Assembly (NCBI RefSeq): GCF_023168405.1
Contig: NZ_AP025285.1
Coordinates: forward strand, 1,114,001-1,178,000
Source of the DNA: Leptogranulimonas caecicola
Lineage (GTDB): Bacteria > Actinomycetota > Coriobacteriia > Coriobacteriales > Atopobiaceae
Length of the DNA: 64,000 nt
Direction: 5' to 3'
Every line of letters begins with the position of its first letter. Within the stretch, counting starts at the first letter, position 1. The translations under genes were made by a program, and so were the position numbers. A model generated the notes under the pieces. The model searched no databases and had not been told where the DNA came from. It was given only the letters and a program-made list of their open reading frames with translations. This document shows positions 55,383-64,000 of the stretch, piece after piece.

Positions 55383-56084
55383 TCACAGAGCTTTCACAAG
55401 GCTGCCGTCTTTTTCTTCGTGCCATTGGCCTAAACGCTCTACATGACAGGCTTCGAGAGTCTCGCCGGCCAACGCCGCATCATCGAAGGCAGCCCTCACC
55501 AGCACCTCAGGACGCAGCGCCCCTTCATTGGAGGAGCGGGTGTCTACCACCACTCTCAGCCAACCAGGCTGCCGAGGCTCTACCGTCCAGCCTACCAGGG
55601 TAGACGTCAGGTCAACTTTCTTCTCCTTGCGGCCTCGCAGGTAGGTAAGCTGGCCCTTCTCGGCCAGTGCAGTCAGGGCCTCTGCAAGGGCGTGGGCAGA
55701 AGCCTGGGTAGCCAGATCCAGCTGCCACCGACTGCGATCGAGCCAGGCGCCCAGCGCTGGGGAGTGGGGGTCCACGTAGGCAGCCGCGATGGGAGCCAGG
55801 TCTTGGGGAGTGGAGCGCTGAAGCCTGGCAAGGGCCTCCTCCGGCTCCAGGTAGCTGGAGAGGGAAAGGTCGAAATACTCATGCTCCGAAGCCGCCCCTA
55901 CCGGCAGCGCCGCCGAATAAGCACACTTCATGCGAGGCGAATAGCCCTGAGTAAGGCAGAACGGCAGCGACGCCCGGCGAATGGAGCGCTCCTGTGCCCT
56001 CAAGAGATCTAGGTGGCCCAGATGGCGCAGGCGACCGGTCTTTTTATAGTTGACGCGCAGGACAAAACGAGTGGGCTCTTCCAT
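55383..56084 (-). CDS. DUF2344 protein (TIGR03936 type)
   Basis: 233 residues: RFVLRVNYKKTGRLRHLGHL, DLLRAQERSIRRASLPFCLT and QGYSPRMKCAYSAALPVG. In many bacteria this domain is fused to, or follows, the radical SAM protein encoded upstream. Here the genes overlap by one base (TGATG). The pair precedes rplU-rpmA. Probably a tRNA- or ribosome-linked modification partner, but the function is not established. Confidence 0.87.
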   Translation of the reverse strand: MEEPTRFVLRVNYKKTGRLRHLGHLDLLRAQERSIRRASLPFCLTQGYSPRMKCAYSAALPVGAASEHEYFDLSLSSYLEPEEALARLQRSTPQDLAPIAAAYVDPHSPALGAWLDRSRWQLDLATQASAHALAEALTALAEKGQLTYLRGRKEKKVDLTSTLVGWTVEPRQPGWLRVVVDTRSSNEGALRPEVLVRAAFDDAALAGETLEACHVERLGQWHEEKDGSLVKAL

Positions 56085-57958
56085 CAGCGCTCCTGTGCCA
56101 GTAAGTTGTCTACCTTCAAAGTGGGACACACGCCGCACCCAGCGCAGCTGTCGCGAGTGCAGTCCTGGGTGGTTTTTCCCTCCAGCGCCCGACGCCATTC
56201 GCGCTTGAGGAAGCCCTTGGACTCGCCAGGGCTGGTGTGGTCCCAAGGCAGCCGCGCATCTAAAGAAAGCTCGGTCTGTGCGATCTCATCCAGGTCAAAG
56301 CCGCAGGCAGAAGCCGCCGCGCACCAGGCTTCAAAGTCAAACTGGTCGCTCCAGGCGTCGAAGCGGCAGCCCCTCTTCCAAGCGTTGTAGATAAGATCGA
56401 AGCCCTCGCGGCCCATCTTTGAGAGGGCCGACTCCAACACCGCCGCATCCGAGTCGAAGGTATTGACTTTGATGGCACGGTCATGAACCGAGGAGAGCAA
56501 CAACTGCTGGCGCCTTTTGACCTCGGCCTGAGAGAGCTGACCCACCCACTGGAAGGGTGTGTGGGCTTTGGGCACGAAGACGCCTACCGAGATGGTGACG
56601 CCCAAGCCACCGCGCCTTCCCTTGGGAAGGATCTCGCGGCCAATGTCTATCACCCTTTGGGCCAGCTGAGCGATGGCCACGATATCCTCGTCGGTCTCGC
56701 CGGGAAGGCCCATCATGAAGTAGAGCTTCATGCGCTGCCAGCCATTCTCAAAGGCGTTGGTGGCAGCCCGCTCCAAGTCTTCTTGGGTGACGTTCTTATT
56801 GATTATGTCGCGGAGTCGCTGACTTCCGGCCTCCGGAGCAAAGGTGAGCCCGCCGCGCTTGGCGCCGGCCACCTCCAAGGCCATCTCCACGCCAAAGGAA
56901 TCCAAACGCTGAGAAGGAATAGAGACACGCACGCCCTCGCCAGCAAGCCGCTGATTCAAGCGGTGGAGAATCTGGGCGCACTGGGAATGGTCGGTAGTCG
57001 AGAGGCTCATGAGTGAAACCTCTTCATACCCGGTCTTTTGAAGTCCCTCTACGCAAGCCGCCACGACGCTGTCTGCCGAGCGCTCCCTCACCGGCCTATA
57101 GGTGATGCCTGCCTGGCAAAAGCGACAGCCACGAGCACAGCCTCGCAGCACCTCAACCGAGAGCTTGTCTTGCACCGTCTCCATTGCCGGCACAATGGCC
57201 CCACAGGTAGCGTCACTGGCCGTAAAATCATTGGCCACACGCTTATTGACCACCTCAGGGGCGCCAGAGCCCTCTTTGGGAACCGCGTAGCCAAACCTGG
57301 TACCCGCCTCGTCATAACGATAGTCATAGAGCGAAGGTACATAGGTGCCTGGCACGTCTTTCAAGCTTGCAATGATTTCTTGCCGAGAAAGACCAGCCTC
57401 GCGACCAGCCTTTACCTTCTGGGTCACCTCGACGATAGACTCCTCGCCCTCTCCTAGGAGGAAAGCGTCGATCATAGGCACCAGAGGCTCGGCATTCCAG
57501 ATGCCGGGGCCACCCGCAATGATGATGGGGTCATCCTGCGCTCGATCAGAGGCCAAAACAGGAATTTGGGCTAGGTCCAGGGCTTCCATCACGTTGGTGC
57601 CTGCCAGTTCATGGGCGATGGAGAAGCCCACCACGTCGAAGGAGGCCACCGGGTAGGCGTTCTCCAAGGACATAAGGGGCACGTCGTGTCCGCGCATGAG
57701 GTCTGCCATGTCAGGCCAAGGCAGGTAGCAGCGCTCGCAGGCGAGGCCGGGAACCGAGTTCACCGCCCTATAGAGAATGGCCACGCCAAGATTTGGCAAG
57801 CCGATCTCGTAGACGTCGGGAAACACCATGCACAGAGAGAAGGCCTCTGGCTCTATCTCTTCGAGACCCCATTCGTGGCCAAGGTAGCGAGCAGGCTTGC
57901 TCACATGCTCTAGCAAAGGCTCGATTTGGGCGAAGCTATTGGTTTTGGGGAGACGCAT
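56084..57958 (-). CDS. B12-binding-type radical SAM protein (TIGR03960 type)
   Basis: 624 residues. An N-terminal B12-binding-like domain of about 200 residues (EPEAFSLCMVFPDVYEIGLP) is followed by a radical SAM domain with CxxxCxxC in RGCARGCRFCQAG. The C-terminal region ends with a Cys-rich CTRDSCAGCGVC that could bind a second cluster. Product unknown. It acts with the coupled DUF2344 protein. Confidence 0.9.
   Translation of the reverse strand: MRLPKTNSFAQIEPLLEHVSKPARYLGHEWGLEEIEPEAFSLCMVFPDVYEIGLPNLGVAILYRAVNSVPGLACERCYLPWPDMADLMRGHDVPLMSLENAYPVASFDVVGFSIAHELAGTNVMEALDLAQIPVLASDRAQDDPIIIAGGPGIWNAEPLVPMIDAFLLGEGEESIVEVTQKVKAGREAGLSRQEIIASLKDVPGTYVPSLYDYRYDEAGTRFGYAVPKEGSGAPEVVNKRVANDFTASDATCGAIVPAMETVQDKLSVEVLRGCARGCRFCQAGITYRPVRERSADSVVAACVEGLQKTGYEEVSLMSLSTTDHSQCAQILHRLNQRLAGEGVRVSIPSQRLDSFGVEMALEVAGAKRGGLTFAPEAGSQRLRDIINKNVTQEDLERAATNAFENGWQRMKLYFMMGLPGETDEDIVAIAQLAQRVIDIGREILPKGRRGGLGVTISVGVFVPKAHTPFQWVGQLSQAEVKRRQQLLLSSVHDRAIKVNTFDSDAAVLESALSKMGREGFDLIYNAWKRGCRFDAWSDQFDFEAWCAAASACGFDLDEIAQTELSLDARLPWDHTSPGESKGFLKREWRRALEGKTTQDCTRDSCAGCGVCPTLKVDNLLAQER
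57381..57390 (-). repeat. TTTCTCGGCA decamer (copy 7, opposite orientation)
   Basis: Exact copy on the minus strand, inside the radical SAM gene. It is read in a frame giving Leu-Ser-Arg-Gln rather than Ala-Glu-Lys, so protein sequence does not explain it. Confidence 0.6.
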
Positions 57959-59010
57959 TAGGCGTTGCCTTCCTGTCCAATCTCAAACCATTGGGTTGGC
58001 TCGGGAGCCACCACCACATCGATCACATCTGCAATGCGGGCCAAAGAAGACCCCTGTGACCCGTCAGAATAAAGGGCGCCAGGCTCGACTTCCACCAGCG
58101 AACCGGTAAGAGTGCGCGCACGCTGGCCCATCTCATGGGCCACCTCTTTAAGGCGCTCCAAACCCCAGGCCAGCTTCTCGTCAAAAGCTTCACCTGCCTC
58201 ATAGCGCGCCAAAAGCAGCTGGCCCGTGAGGTAGGTGCCTCCCCAACCAATAAAGCCTTTGAGAATCCAGGAGATCTTGGGGAAGCTATGGGTGGCAGCG
58301 CGTGCCACCGAACGCATGAGCAGGCCTCCTGCCACCACGCAGGCGATCTCCGGGGTGCGCGCGGGGCCAGGGGCATAGCCGTAAAGCGCAGCGATACGCA
58401 GCGCCATCGAAGACTCAGTGGCACACATTACCGGAAAGTCCGCACCCTTGATAAAATCCACCGCGCCTACTCCTGCATTGGCAGCGGCGCAGGAGAGGAT
58501 GTCAGAGTTTGCCTGGGCTTTTCTACAAAAGAGAAATGCCATGGCCAGAGAGGGGCCCTTCTCGGTAGCTCTTACCATCCATTGAGACAGCAGGGCCAGC
58601 GCGCGGTTGGGATCTGTGGCGACAGCACAGGCAGGCTCAACGCCCGCAGAAATGCCGGTCTCTGGAACGTCCAGCGAGCTCTCCGCCAGAAGGCACACAG
58701 GAACGCCCGCCTTGGCCCAGCCCCTAGCGCAGGCCCGGGTGAGGGAGGTTTCAGAGCCGCAGAGGATGATGCAGAGATCCGCCTCGGGGTTTACCAGGAT
58801 GGGCTCGTTCGAAGCCAGCGCGCCTACATGGATCATGGCCTGAGCCGTCTGGGGAACTAGCGCGTCTTTCAGGGCAAAGACCAACGAATCAGGAGCGCCG
58901 GGCGAGAGCTCCACGGCGATGCGCACGGCTTCCTTGCGGGCTGCCTCAGCCTGCTTGCCGGCATCAAACACCTCTTTAATCCTGTCAAACGACATGCCAC
59001 GAGAGGCCAT
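57958..59010 (-). CDS. DUF697-like conserved protein of unknown function
   Basis: 350 residues from ATG 59010 (AGGAG upstream). The first half resembles a nucleotide-binding-like fold without a P-loop (NPEADLCIILCGSETSLTRA). The second half has Pro/Met-rich amphipathic helices (ALRIAALYGYAPGPARTPEI, then a hydrophobic GFIGWGGTYLTGQLL) like DUF697 membrane-associated proteins. It lies between rodA and the radical SAM gene, sharing one base with the latter. An envelope role is possible but unproven. Confidence 0.7.
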   Translation of the reverse strand: MASRGMSFDRIKEVFDAGKQAEAARKEAVRIAVELSPGAPDSLVFALKDALVPQTAQAMIHVGALASNEPILVNPEADLCIILCGSETSLTRACARGWAKAGVPVCLLAESSLDVPETGISAGVEPACAVATDPNRALALLSQWMVRATEKGPSLAMAFLFCRKAQANSDILSCAAANAGVGAVDFIKGADFPVMCATESSMALRIAALYGYAPGPARTPEIACVVAGGLLMRSVARAATHSFPKISWILKGFIGWGGTYLTGQLLLARYEAGEAFDEKLAWGLERLKEVAHEMGQRARTLTGSLVEVEPGALYSDGSQGSSLARIADVIDVVVAPEPTQWFEIGQEGNA

Positions 59011-59092
59011 AGACAACTCCTTTAGACGTCAATCGTCCTAGAAAACGGGCCTGAATCTATGAATCATAGCGCAGCCGGTTGCCGATACCCAC

Positions 59093-60349
59093 CTAGGCTG
59101 CCTTGGTGCGGTGGCGATAGACTGACTGCACCATCCCTACTGCTGAGAGTTGCACCACCATAGAAGAGGCACCGTAGCTGATAAAGGGCAAAGGGATGCC
59201 GGTGATAGGCATGATTCCTAGGCACATACCCACGTTTTCCAGCAGCTGGAAAGCCCACATGGCCACCACGCCCACCAACACGAGCTTGCCAAAGGGCAGC
59301 TCGATGGTTTGGGCCAGGCGCACTACCGAGAACATGAGCCAGCCAAAGAGCGCCAACAGCACCATGGCGCCCACAAAACCAAACTCCTCTGCCAGAAGGG
59401 CAAAGACAAAATCTGTATGGGCCTCAGGCAAGAATCCCTGTCCGGCCTGAGAAGCGTGGCCTATGCCTTTTCCCAGAAAACCACCGGATCCTACGGCGAT
59501 CTTTGCTTGCTGAAGGTTGTAACCGTCGCCTGAAGGGTCCACTGAAGGATCCACAAAGACGATGAGGCGCTTGAGCTGATACTCCTTGAGGATGTTTGGG
59601 AGCCCCGGGGTAAGCGAGCAAAAGATCACCAGTGCCGCCACCACCACAATAAGGATGACAGTAGGAATAACCCATTCCTTTTTGGCCCCTGCGCAGATGA
59701 TGATGGAGGCCCCTGCCACCAACACGATAAGGGAAGTGCCCAAATCTTGAGTGAGCAGCAAGAGAAAGGGAATAAGCAGGGTGCCGCAGAGCTTGCAATA
59801 ATCAGAGAACGCTTTGATCTTGCCGTTGTACTGGGCCGCCACAGAAGCTATGAGAAAGATGGTGACAAGTTTCATGAGCTCTGAGGGCTGAAAGCGCAGG
59901 CCAATACCGGGTATTTGGATCCACCCGGCCATGCCTTTGGCCGAGTAGCTCAAGCCAGGGATCATGGGCAATATAAATAAAATGATGTCCGCGATGAGCA
60001 GCGCAGTGGTGTAATTTGCCAGATTGCGATAATCGTAGTGCCAGATGACAACAGCTGCCACAAGACCCAGAGCGAAACCCACCAGCTGACGTGGCAAAGA
60101 CGCCTCTGCAATGGTAAGGGAGGCAGACCATACCACCAACAGGCCATAGGCCACTAGCGCCAGAGAGCTAAAGAGCACTGGGCGATAAATTTCTGAAAGA
60201 ATTCCCTTAGCTCGAGGCATGCGAGCCTTGGCGCCTCCCGGACGCTTTCCCGCCTCGCCTCCAAAGAGGCTGGAGACCATCTCTGAGAATCCAGGGTCTT
60301 GAACGCCAGTCCCGTGACGTGGGGTCTTTCTTTGCCGTACCGAAGCCAT
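59093..60349 (-). CDS. rodA: rod-shape peptidoglycan glycosyltransferase RodA
   Basis: SEDS polymerase, 418 residues with about ten membrane helices after a hydrophilic 55-residue N-terminus. Family motifs: GIGLRFQPSELMKL, GFLGKGIGHASQAGQGFLPE, HTDFVFALLAEEFGF and GIPLPFISYGASSM. It lies 13 bases after the cognate class B PBP gene, so it is RodA rather than FtsW. Confidence 0.95.
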   Translation of the reverse strand: MASVRQRKTPRHGTGVQDPGFSEMVSSLFGGEAGKRPGGAKARMPRAKGILSEIYRPVLFSSLALVAYGLLVVWSASLTIAEASLPRQLVGFALGLVAAVVIWHYDYRNLANYTTALLIADIILFILPMIPGLSYSAKGMAGWIQIPGIGLRFQPSELMKLVTIFLIASVAAQYNGKIKAFSDYCKLCGTLLIPFLLLLTQDLGTSLIVLVAGASIIICAGAKKEWVIPTVILIVVVAALVIFCSLTPGLPNILKEYQLKRLIVFVDPSVDPSGDGYNLQQAKIAVGSGGFLGKGIGHASQAGQGFLPEAHTDFVFALLAEEFGFVGAMVLLALFGWLMFSVVRLAQTIELPFGKLVLVGVVAMWAFQLLENVGMCLGIMPITGIPLPFISYGASSMVVQLSAVGMVQSVYRHRTKAA

Positions 60350-60362
60350 AAACTCGCCTCCC

Positions 60363-62390
60363 CTACCTCACGCTGGCCGACGAAGTGACCGTGGCATCGT
60401 CGGGGCTGTTATAGATGGCGCCCAGAGTATCGCGCACAGCATACATGGCACTCGTAGAGCCAAATCCGCCTTCTTCAATGACGGCACAGACGACGTATTT
60501 GGGATCGTCAGCTGGGGCATAGGCACAGAACCATGCGGTAGGGTCTTTGCCCGCTTTCTCGCCCGTGCCGGTCTTGCCTGCAACCTTTACCGGCAGATTG
60601 GTGAAGTGGGCGGTGACTGCTGGATCTTCTTCGTAGATCACGCCTTCCAGAGCACTTTGAACATAGGCCAAGTATTCTGCGTCTTCTTCTACTTCGCGGA
60701 GCTTGGAGGGCTGATAGTCCACCAACGTGCCACTGCCCTCTTTAGAGCCTACCGATTTGAGCACGTGGGGAGTCCACATGGTACCCCCATTCGCAATGCC
60801 CATGTACACACAGGCCATCTGAAGCGGGGTGACCAAGATGTCGCCTTGGCCGATAGCCAGGTTGGTGGTATCTCCACCTCGCCATGCCCGGTCATCGGCA
60901 GAGTAGTCTTTGAAATAGTCTTGCTTCCACTGAGCCGTAGGCACACGGCCTACCGCCTCGCCAGGCAGGTCGATGCCCGTGCCTTCTCCCAAGCCCCAGC
61001 GGCTGTAGGTCTTTTGGAGGCCCTCTTTGTCATCTGACTCGAAGAATGCCTTGCCTATTTCGTAGAACACCGTGTCGCAGGAGAAAACGATGCCGTTTCG
61101 CACGTCCATGATCCCATGGCCGTTGTGATCCCAGCAATACTGGCCGTAAGCTTCGCCAAAGCCAGTCCAAAAGCCGGTGCAGTTATAGGTGGAACCCTCC
61201 GTGGCCAGCCCTGCATTGAGCGCTGCGAGTGCGGAAAGAGGCTTGATGGTCGAAGCAGAGGCATAGGTACCGGTAACCGCGCGATCCATGAGAGGATAGC
61301 CAGACGCCTCGTCAGAGAGGGCCTGCCAGTCGTCATTGGAGATGCCACCCACAAAGATGGAAGGATCAAACTCTGGATAACTGGCCATAGCCAACACGTC
61401 GCCGTTGGTAGCATCGAGCACCACCACCGAACCTGCCGTAGCCTTATTGTTCAGAGCATGGGCCTTGTCGATGGCATGAAGCAACCCTTCCTCGGCTGCC
61501 TTTTGAATATTTATGTCGATAGTCAGCTCAACATCTGAGCCTGCAGTGGCAGGCACCGAGGTGGCATAACCGGTAACATCGCCATTGGCATCTACAAAGA
61601 CCTGCTGCTCACCGCGGATACCTTGCAACACAGACTCATATTGGTACTCAACACCTGCTTGGCCGGTGATATCGCCCGACTCATACTGGATGGTCCCCTC
61701 GCCCTCATTGGTGGCCTCCAGCTGATCTGGGCTCACAGTGCCGGTGTAGCCCAACACATGGGCCGCCACCGTGCCGTAAGGGTAATAGCGCTGCGTGCGC
61801 TGTTGCACGGTAACACCAGGAAACAGGTCAGGGTGAGCTTCCAGGTAAGCCACCACCCGGCGAGGCACGTCCACCGCCACCGTGCGTGCGCTTTGAGCAC
61901 CCTCAGTAGTGTCTTGGATCTTGCGCTTCACTGCCATGGCCGGCATGCCCAAAAGATCGCCCAATAATACGATTTCCCGCTCTTCGTCGGCCACATCCGC
62001 CTGAGCGACTACAGTGAGTGAGGGGCGATTGGTCACCAGCTCATTGCCATTGCGATCCAGAATACGGCCGCGAGGAGCAGAGGTGGTCACTGTGCGGGTG
62101 CGGTTATTCTCGGCCTGTTTGACGTACTCGTCGCCGCTCATGAGCTGCATGGCCCAGATACGCCCTGCCAACACGGCGAGCACGCCTCCAGCCGCTAAAC
62201 CCAATCCAGCGATGCGACCCTTGAAACCGGTTTCTGAGGAAGTGTCGCTACCGCCGGCAGCACGGGGGGTCTGACCACCAATGTCTACCTTGAAGCGGCC
62301 GTTTTTAGCAGACACCACCACCAGTACCGCCACGATGGCTGCCAGGGCGATGATTGCGATAATGACAATAGTGAGAGTACCGAGCTCCAT
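60363..62390 (-). CDS. mrdA: penicillin-binding protein 2 (elongasome transpeptidase)
   Basis: 675 residues. One N-terminal membrane helix, then a second hydrophobic stretch near residue 55-75, a pedestal domain (NRTRTVTTSAPRGRILDRNG), and a transpeptidase with active-site Ser in ASTIKPLSAL, SCDTVFYEIG, and KTGTGEK. It cross-links lateral wall peptidoglycan with RodA, MreC and MreD encoded alongside. Confidence 0.95.
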   Translation of the reverse strand: MELGTLTIVIIAIIALAAIVAVLVVVSAKNGRFKVDIGGQTPRAAGGSDTSSETGFKGRIAGLGLAAGGVLAVLAGRIWAMQLMSGDEYVKQAENNRTRTVTTSAPRGRILDRNGNELVTNRPSLTVVAQADVADEEREIVLLGDLLGMPAMAVKRKIQDTTEGAQSARTVAVDVPRRVVAYLEAHPDLFPGVTVQQRTQRYYPYGTVAAHVLGYTGTVSPDQLEATNEGEGTIQYESGDITGQAGVEYQYESVLQGIRGEQQVFVDANGDVTGYATSVPATAGSDVELTIDINIQKAAEEGLLHAIDKAHALNNKATAGSVVVLDATNGDVLAMASYPEFDPSIFVGGISNDDWQALSDEASGYPLMDRAVTGTYASASTIKPLSALAALNAGLATEGSTYNCTGFWTGFGEAYGQYCWDHNGHGIMDVRNGIVFSCDTVFYEIGKAFFESDDKEGLQKTYSRWGLGEGTGIDLPGEAVGRVPTAQWKQDYFKDYSADDRAWRGGDTTNLAIGQGDILVTPLQMACVYMGIANGGTMWTPHVLKSVGSKEGSGTLVDYQPSKLREVEEDAEYLAYVQSALEGVIYEEDPAVTAHFTNLPVKVAGKTGTGEKAGKDPTAWFCAYAPADDPKYVVCAVIEEGGFGSTSAMYAVRDTLGAIYNSPDDATVTSSASVR

Positions 62391-62425
62391 AAACCAATCC
62401 CTTGAGGGGTGCGGACTCTACGTCC

Positions 62426-62989
62426 CTAAAGACCCCGGGTAGAAATCTTGCTGCGCTTAAGGGCACCTGTCTTCTTTTTCCCGAGTTGAGGTGAGCGCGA
62501 GCCGGTGCGGGACAAGAACAGCAAAAAGGGCAGAAAGAAGACTATGTCGAGCACCGAGGCCGGAAGCCAGCGAAGACCAAGCGTATCCAAAAGCGTGCCT
62601 CCCTGCCCAATGGCCATGAGCACCAGCTGAGAGGCCAGTTCCACCGCAGGCGCCGCCAAGCAGAAGATGCGTAGGGCCTGAGGGGTGGCGTCAGCTATGA
62701 CGTTGCGGTCTTCTCGGCCAATGACGGCTGCCATCAGCGTGAACAAGAAAGCCATCAGGCCTACAGGACCCGAGCTCACAATGTCAAAGAAGAGTCCGGC
62801 TCCAAAGGAGGCTAGAATACCAAACGTGCCTCCGTAGCAAAGAGCCATGGAACCAGCAAAGATGAGCATGAAGTTGGGACGCCCATTGGCAAGAGGCAGG
62901 TTGGGGGCCAAGATCACTTGGCATGCCGCGCAGATGGCAAAAGAGATAAGCGCCACCTTGCGACGCGCATTGGTGTCATTGACGATCAT
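62426..62989 (-). CDS. mreD: rod shape-determining protein MreD
   Basis: 187 residues with five or six membrane helices and a basic C-terminal tail (GKKKTGALKRSKIS). Sequence is weakly conserved, so the call rests on topology and on position between mreC and mrdA. Confidence 0.88.
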   Translation of the reverse strand: MIVNDTNARRKVALISFAICAACQVILAPNLPLANGRPNFMLIFAGSMALCYGGTFGILASFGAGLFFDIVSSGPVGLMAFLFTLMAAVIGREDRNVIADATPQALRIFCLAAPAVELASQLVLMAIGQGGTLLDTLGLRWLPASVLDIVFFLPFLLFLSRTGSRSPQLGKKKTGALKRSKISTRGL

Positions 62990-62997
62990 GATCCCTC

Positions 62998-64000
62998 CTA
63001 ACCTTGGCTCTGCGATCCATCGGAGCTCGACTGAGCGTCGCCATTGCCTTCGCCGGCAGCTCCGCTTTGAGCTTGGGCTGCACTCTGAGCGCCCTCTCGA
63101 GAAGCCCCTGTAGAAGAGGCGGCGCCTCCAGTTGAGGCGGGCGCATTGCTTTGCGCGGGGGCTTTGCCGGCCTCTTGGGCGTCAGCAGCGGCCACATCGC
63201 TGGCAGAGGCTGTCTGGTCGTCAGTCAATGAAGTGATGACCAACACTTCCTCAAGATTGGACACCGAGGCCGCCGGTTTTACTAAAATGTTGTAGTACAG
63301 GGCGCCAGAAGGCTTGTCGGCAGAGGTGACGGTGCCTATAAGCAAGCCTTTGGGAAAGACCCCGTCAAGGCCGCTGGTGACCACCAGGTCGCCGACCGAC
63401 ACCGATTGGTCAGCGCGTACCAGATTGAGCTGGAGCATATCGGTCCCCTGGCCTTGCGCCTGCCCTTGAGCACGGCTCTCTTGCACCATGGCCGAAACCG
63501 AGGAGCGATCGTCGGTGATCAGGCGCACCTGCGAAGAGGTGGGGCTCACTGCCGACACTTGCCCTATGACGCCCATGGAGTCTGTCACAGGCATGCCCAC
63601 CGCGATACCTTGCAAAGACCCCTTGTCGATAGTGATGGTGGAGCTAAGGGAGTCAAGCGAGCCCGAGATAACCCTGGCCCCGGTGGATTTGAGGTTGTAG
63701 TTGTCCTGGAGCTCCAACAAGCCCTCGAGCCTGTTGGCTGCCTGTGCCGACTCTTTGAGCTGGGCGTTCTCTGCCAACAACTTCTCGTTTTGAGCTTTGA
63801 GCTCAGAGAGCGTCTCGGAGTCCGCCGTAAGGTTGGCGCCCAGGTTAGAGAGACCAGTGAAAGGAGAGCAAACCACTGCTCCCACATAGCGCAAGGGCGC
63901 GCATACCACTTGCACCGCTCCTTCAACTGTAGAGATAGGCCCAGTGCCGCCTTCTCGCACCGAAAGCGTGAAAAGCACCAGTGAGATACCGAGAAGAACA
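62998..64000 (-). CDS. mreC: rod shape-determining protein MreC (5' end outside window)
   Basis: The frame remains open at the window edge (VLLGISLVLFTLSV reads as the N-terminal membrane helix), so the true start lies beyond 64000. After the helix come a coiled coil (ETLSELKAQNEKLLAENAQL), the beta domain (GSLDSLSSTITIDKGSLQGI, GMPVTDSMGVIGQV, DLVVTSGLDGVFPKGLLIG), and a low-complexity Ala/Ser/Gln/Gly tail of about 85 residues that is unusually long. Confidence 0.94.
   Translation of the reverse strand, partial: VLLGISLVLFTLSVREGGTGPISTVEGAVQVVCAPLRYVGAVVCSPFTGLSNLGANLTADSETLSELKAQNEKLLAENAQLKESAQAANRLEGLLELQDNYNLKSTGARVISGSLDSLSSTITIDKGSLQGIAVGMPVTDSMGVIGQVSAVSPTSSQVRLITDDRSSVSAMVQESRAQGQAQGQGTDMLQLNLVRADQSVSVGDLVVTSGLDGVFPKGLLIGTVTSADKPSGALYYNILVKPAASVSNLEEVLVITSLTDDQTASASDVAAADAQEAGKAPAQSNAPASTGGAASSTGASREGAQSAAQAQSGAAGEGNGDAQSSSDGSQSQG

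Overview
The window looks like a chromosomal segment of a low-complexity-genome Gram-positive bacterium. The best guess is class Coriobacteriia (Olsenella/Atopobiaceae- or Collinsella-like). The reasons are moderately high GC with frequent GTG and TTG starts, MEP-pathway isoprenoid genes, a two-subunit glycyl-tRNA synthetase, TrmFO, a sortase-type surface protein relic, and an almost entirely minus-strand housekeeping layout. This is inferred from protein resemblance; no 16S gene is present.

Layout. 1-0.8 kb: wreck of one or two toxin-antitoxin modules, all frameshifted or truncated. 0.8-5.1 kb (minus): hemW, a dihydrouridine synthase gene and lepA, with rpsT divergent. 5.7-6.8 kb (plus): a frameshifted lipoprotein gene followed by an intact paralogue. 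6.9-12.3 kb: tRNA-Val, four membrane or membrane-anchored proteins of unknown function, and dxs. 12.5-16.9 kb is the accessory part. Two identical tRNA-Ala(GGC) genes in inverted orientation bracket a small ribbon-helix-helix-like gene, an AT-rich gap and a 2.2-kb decayed cell-wall surface protein. tRNA-Ile2 follows, then a gene-poor 0.85-kb patch with hairpins, a truncated zinc-ribbon peptide and an array of 13-bp inverted repeats.

16.9-44.7 kb is one long minus-strand housekeeping superoperon. In transcription order it reads rpsP-khpA-rimM-trmD-lepB-glyQ-glyS-ppsR-ppdK-rplS-rnhB-yraN-comM-dprA-trmFO-xerC-rpsB-tsf-pyrH-frr-uppS-cdsA-dxr-rseP-ispG-proS. It joins translation, isoprenoid and envelope-lipid synthesis, DNA processing and pyruvate/PEP interconversion. 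45.1-48.6 kb (plus): an OmpR-type response regulator, its histidine kinase and DNA polymerase IV. 48.7-64 kb (minus): mreC-mreD-mrdA-rodA (rod shape), a DUF697-like gene, a radical-SAM/DUF2344 pair, rplU-rpmA-obgE, proB-proA and nadD-yqeK-rsfS.

Most notable signals. (1) The decamer TTTCTCGGCA (TGCCGAGAAA) occurs seven times exactly, mostly in non-conserved protein termini and spacers, like a DNA-uptake or other genome-wide word. (2) A compact array of GCCTACTAAGTAC repeats, including a 22-bp perfect palindrome, surrounds an AT-rich promoter-like segment with no gene attached. (3) Three TGTTCCACA repeats at exact 11-bp spacing sit beside tRNA-Val. (4) A cluster of independent frameshifts is confined to accessory genes while every housekeeping gene is intact. 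I found no CRISPR array, complete insertion sequence, prophage or rRNA.
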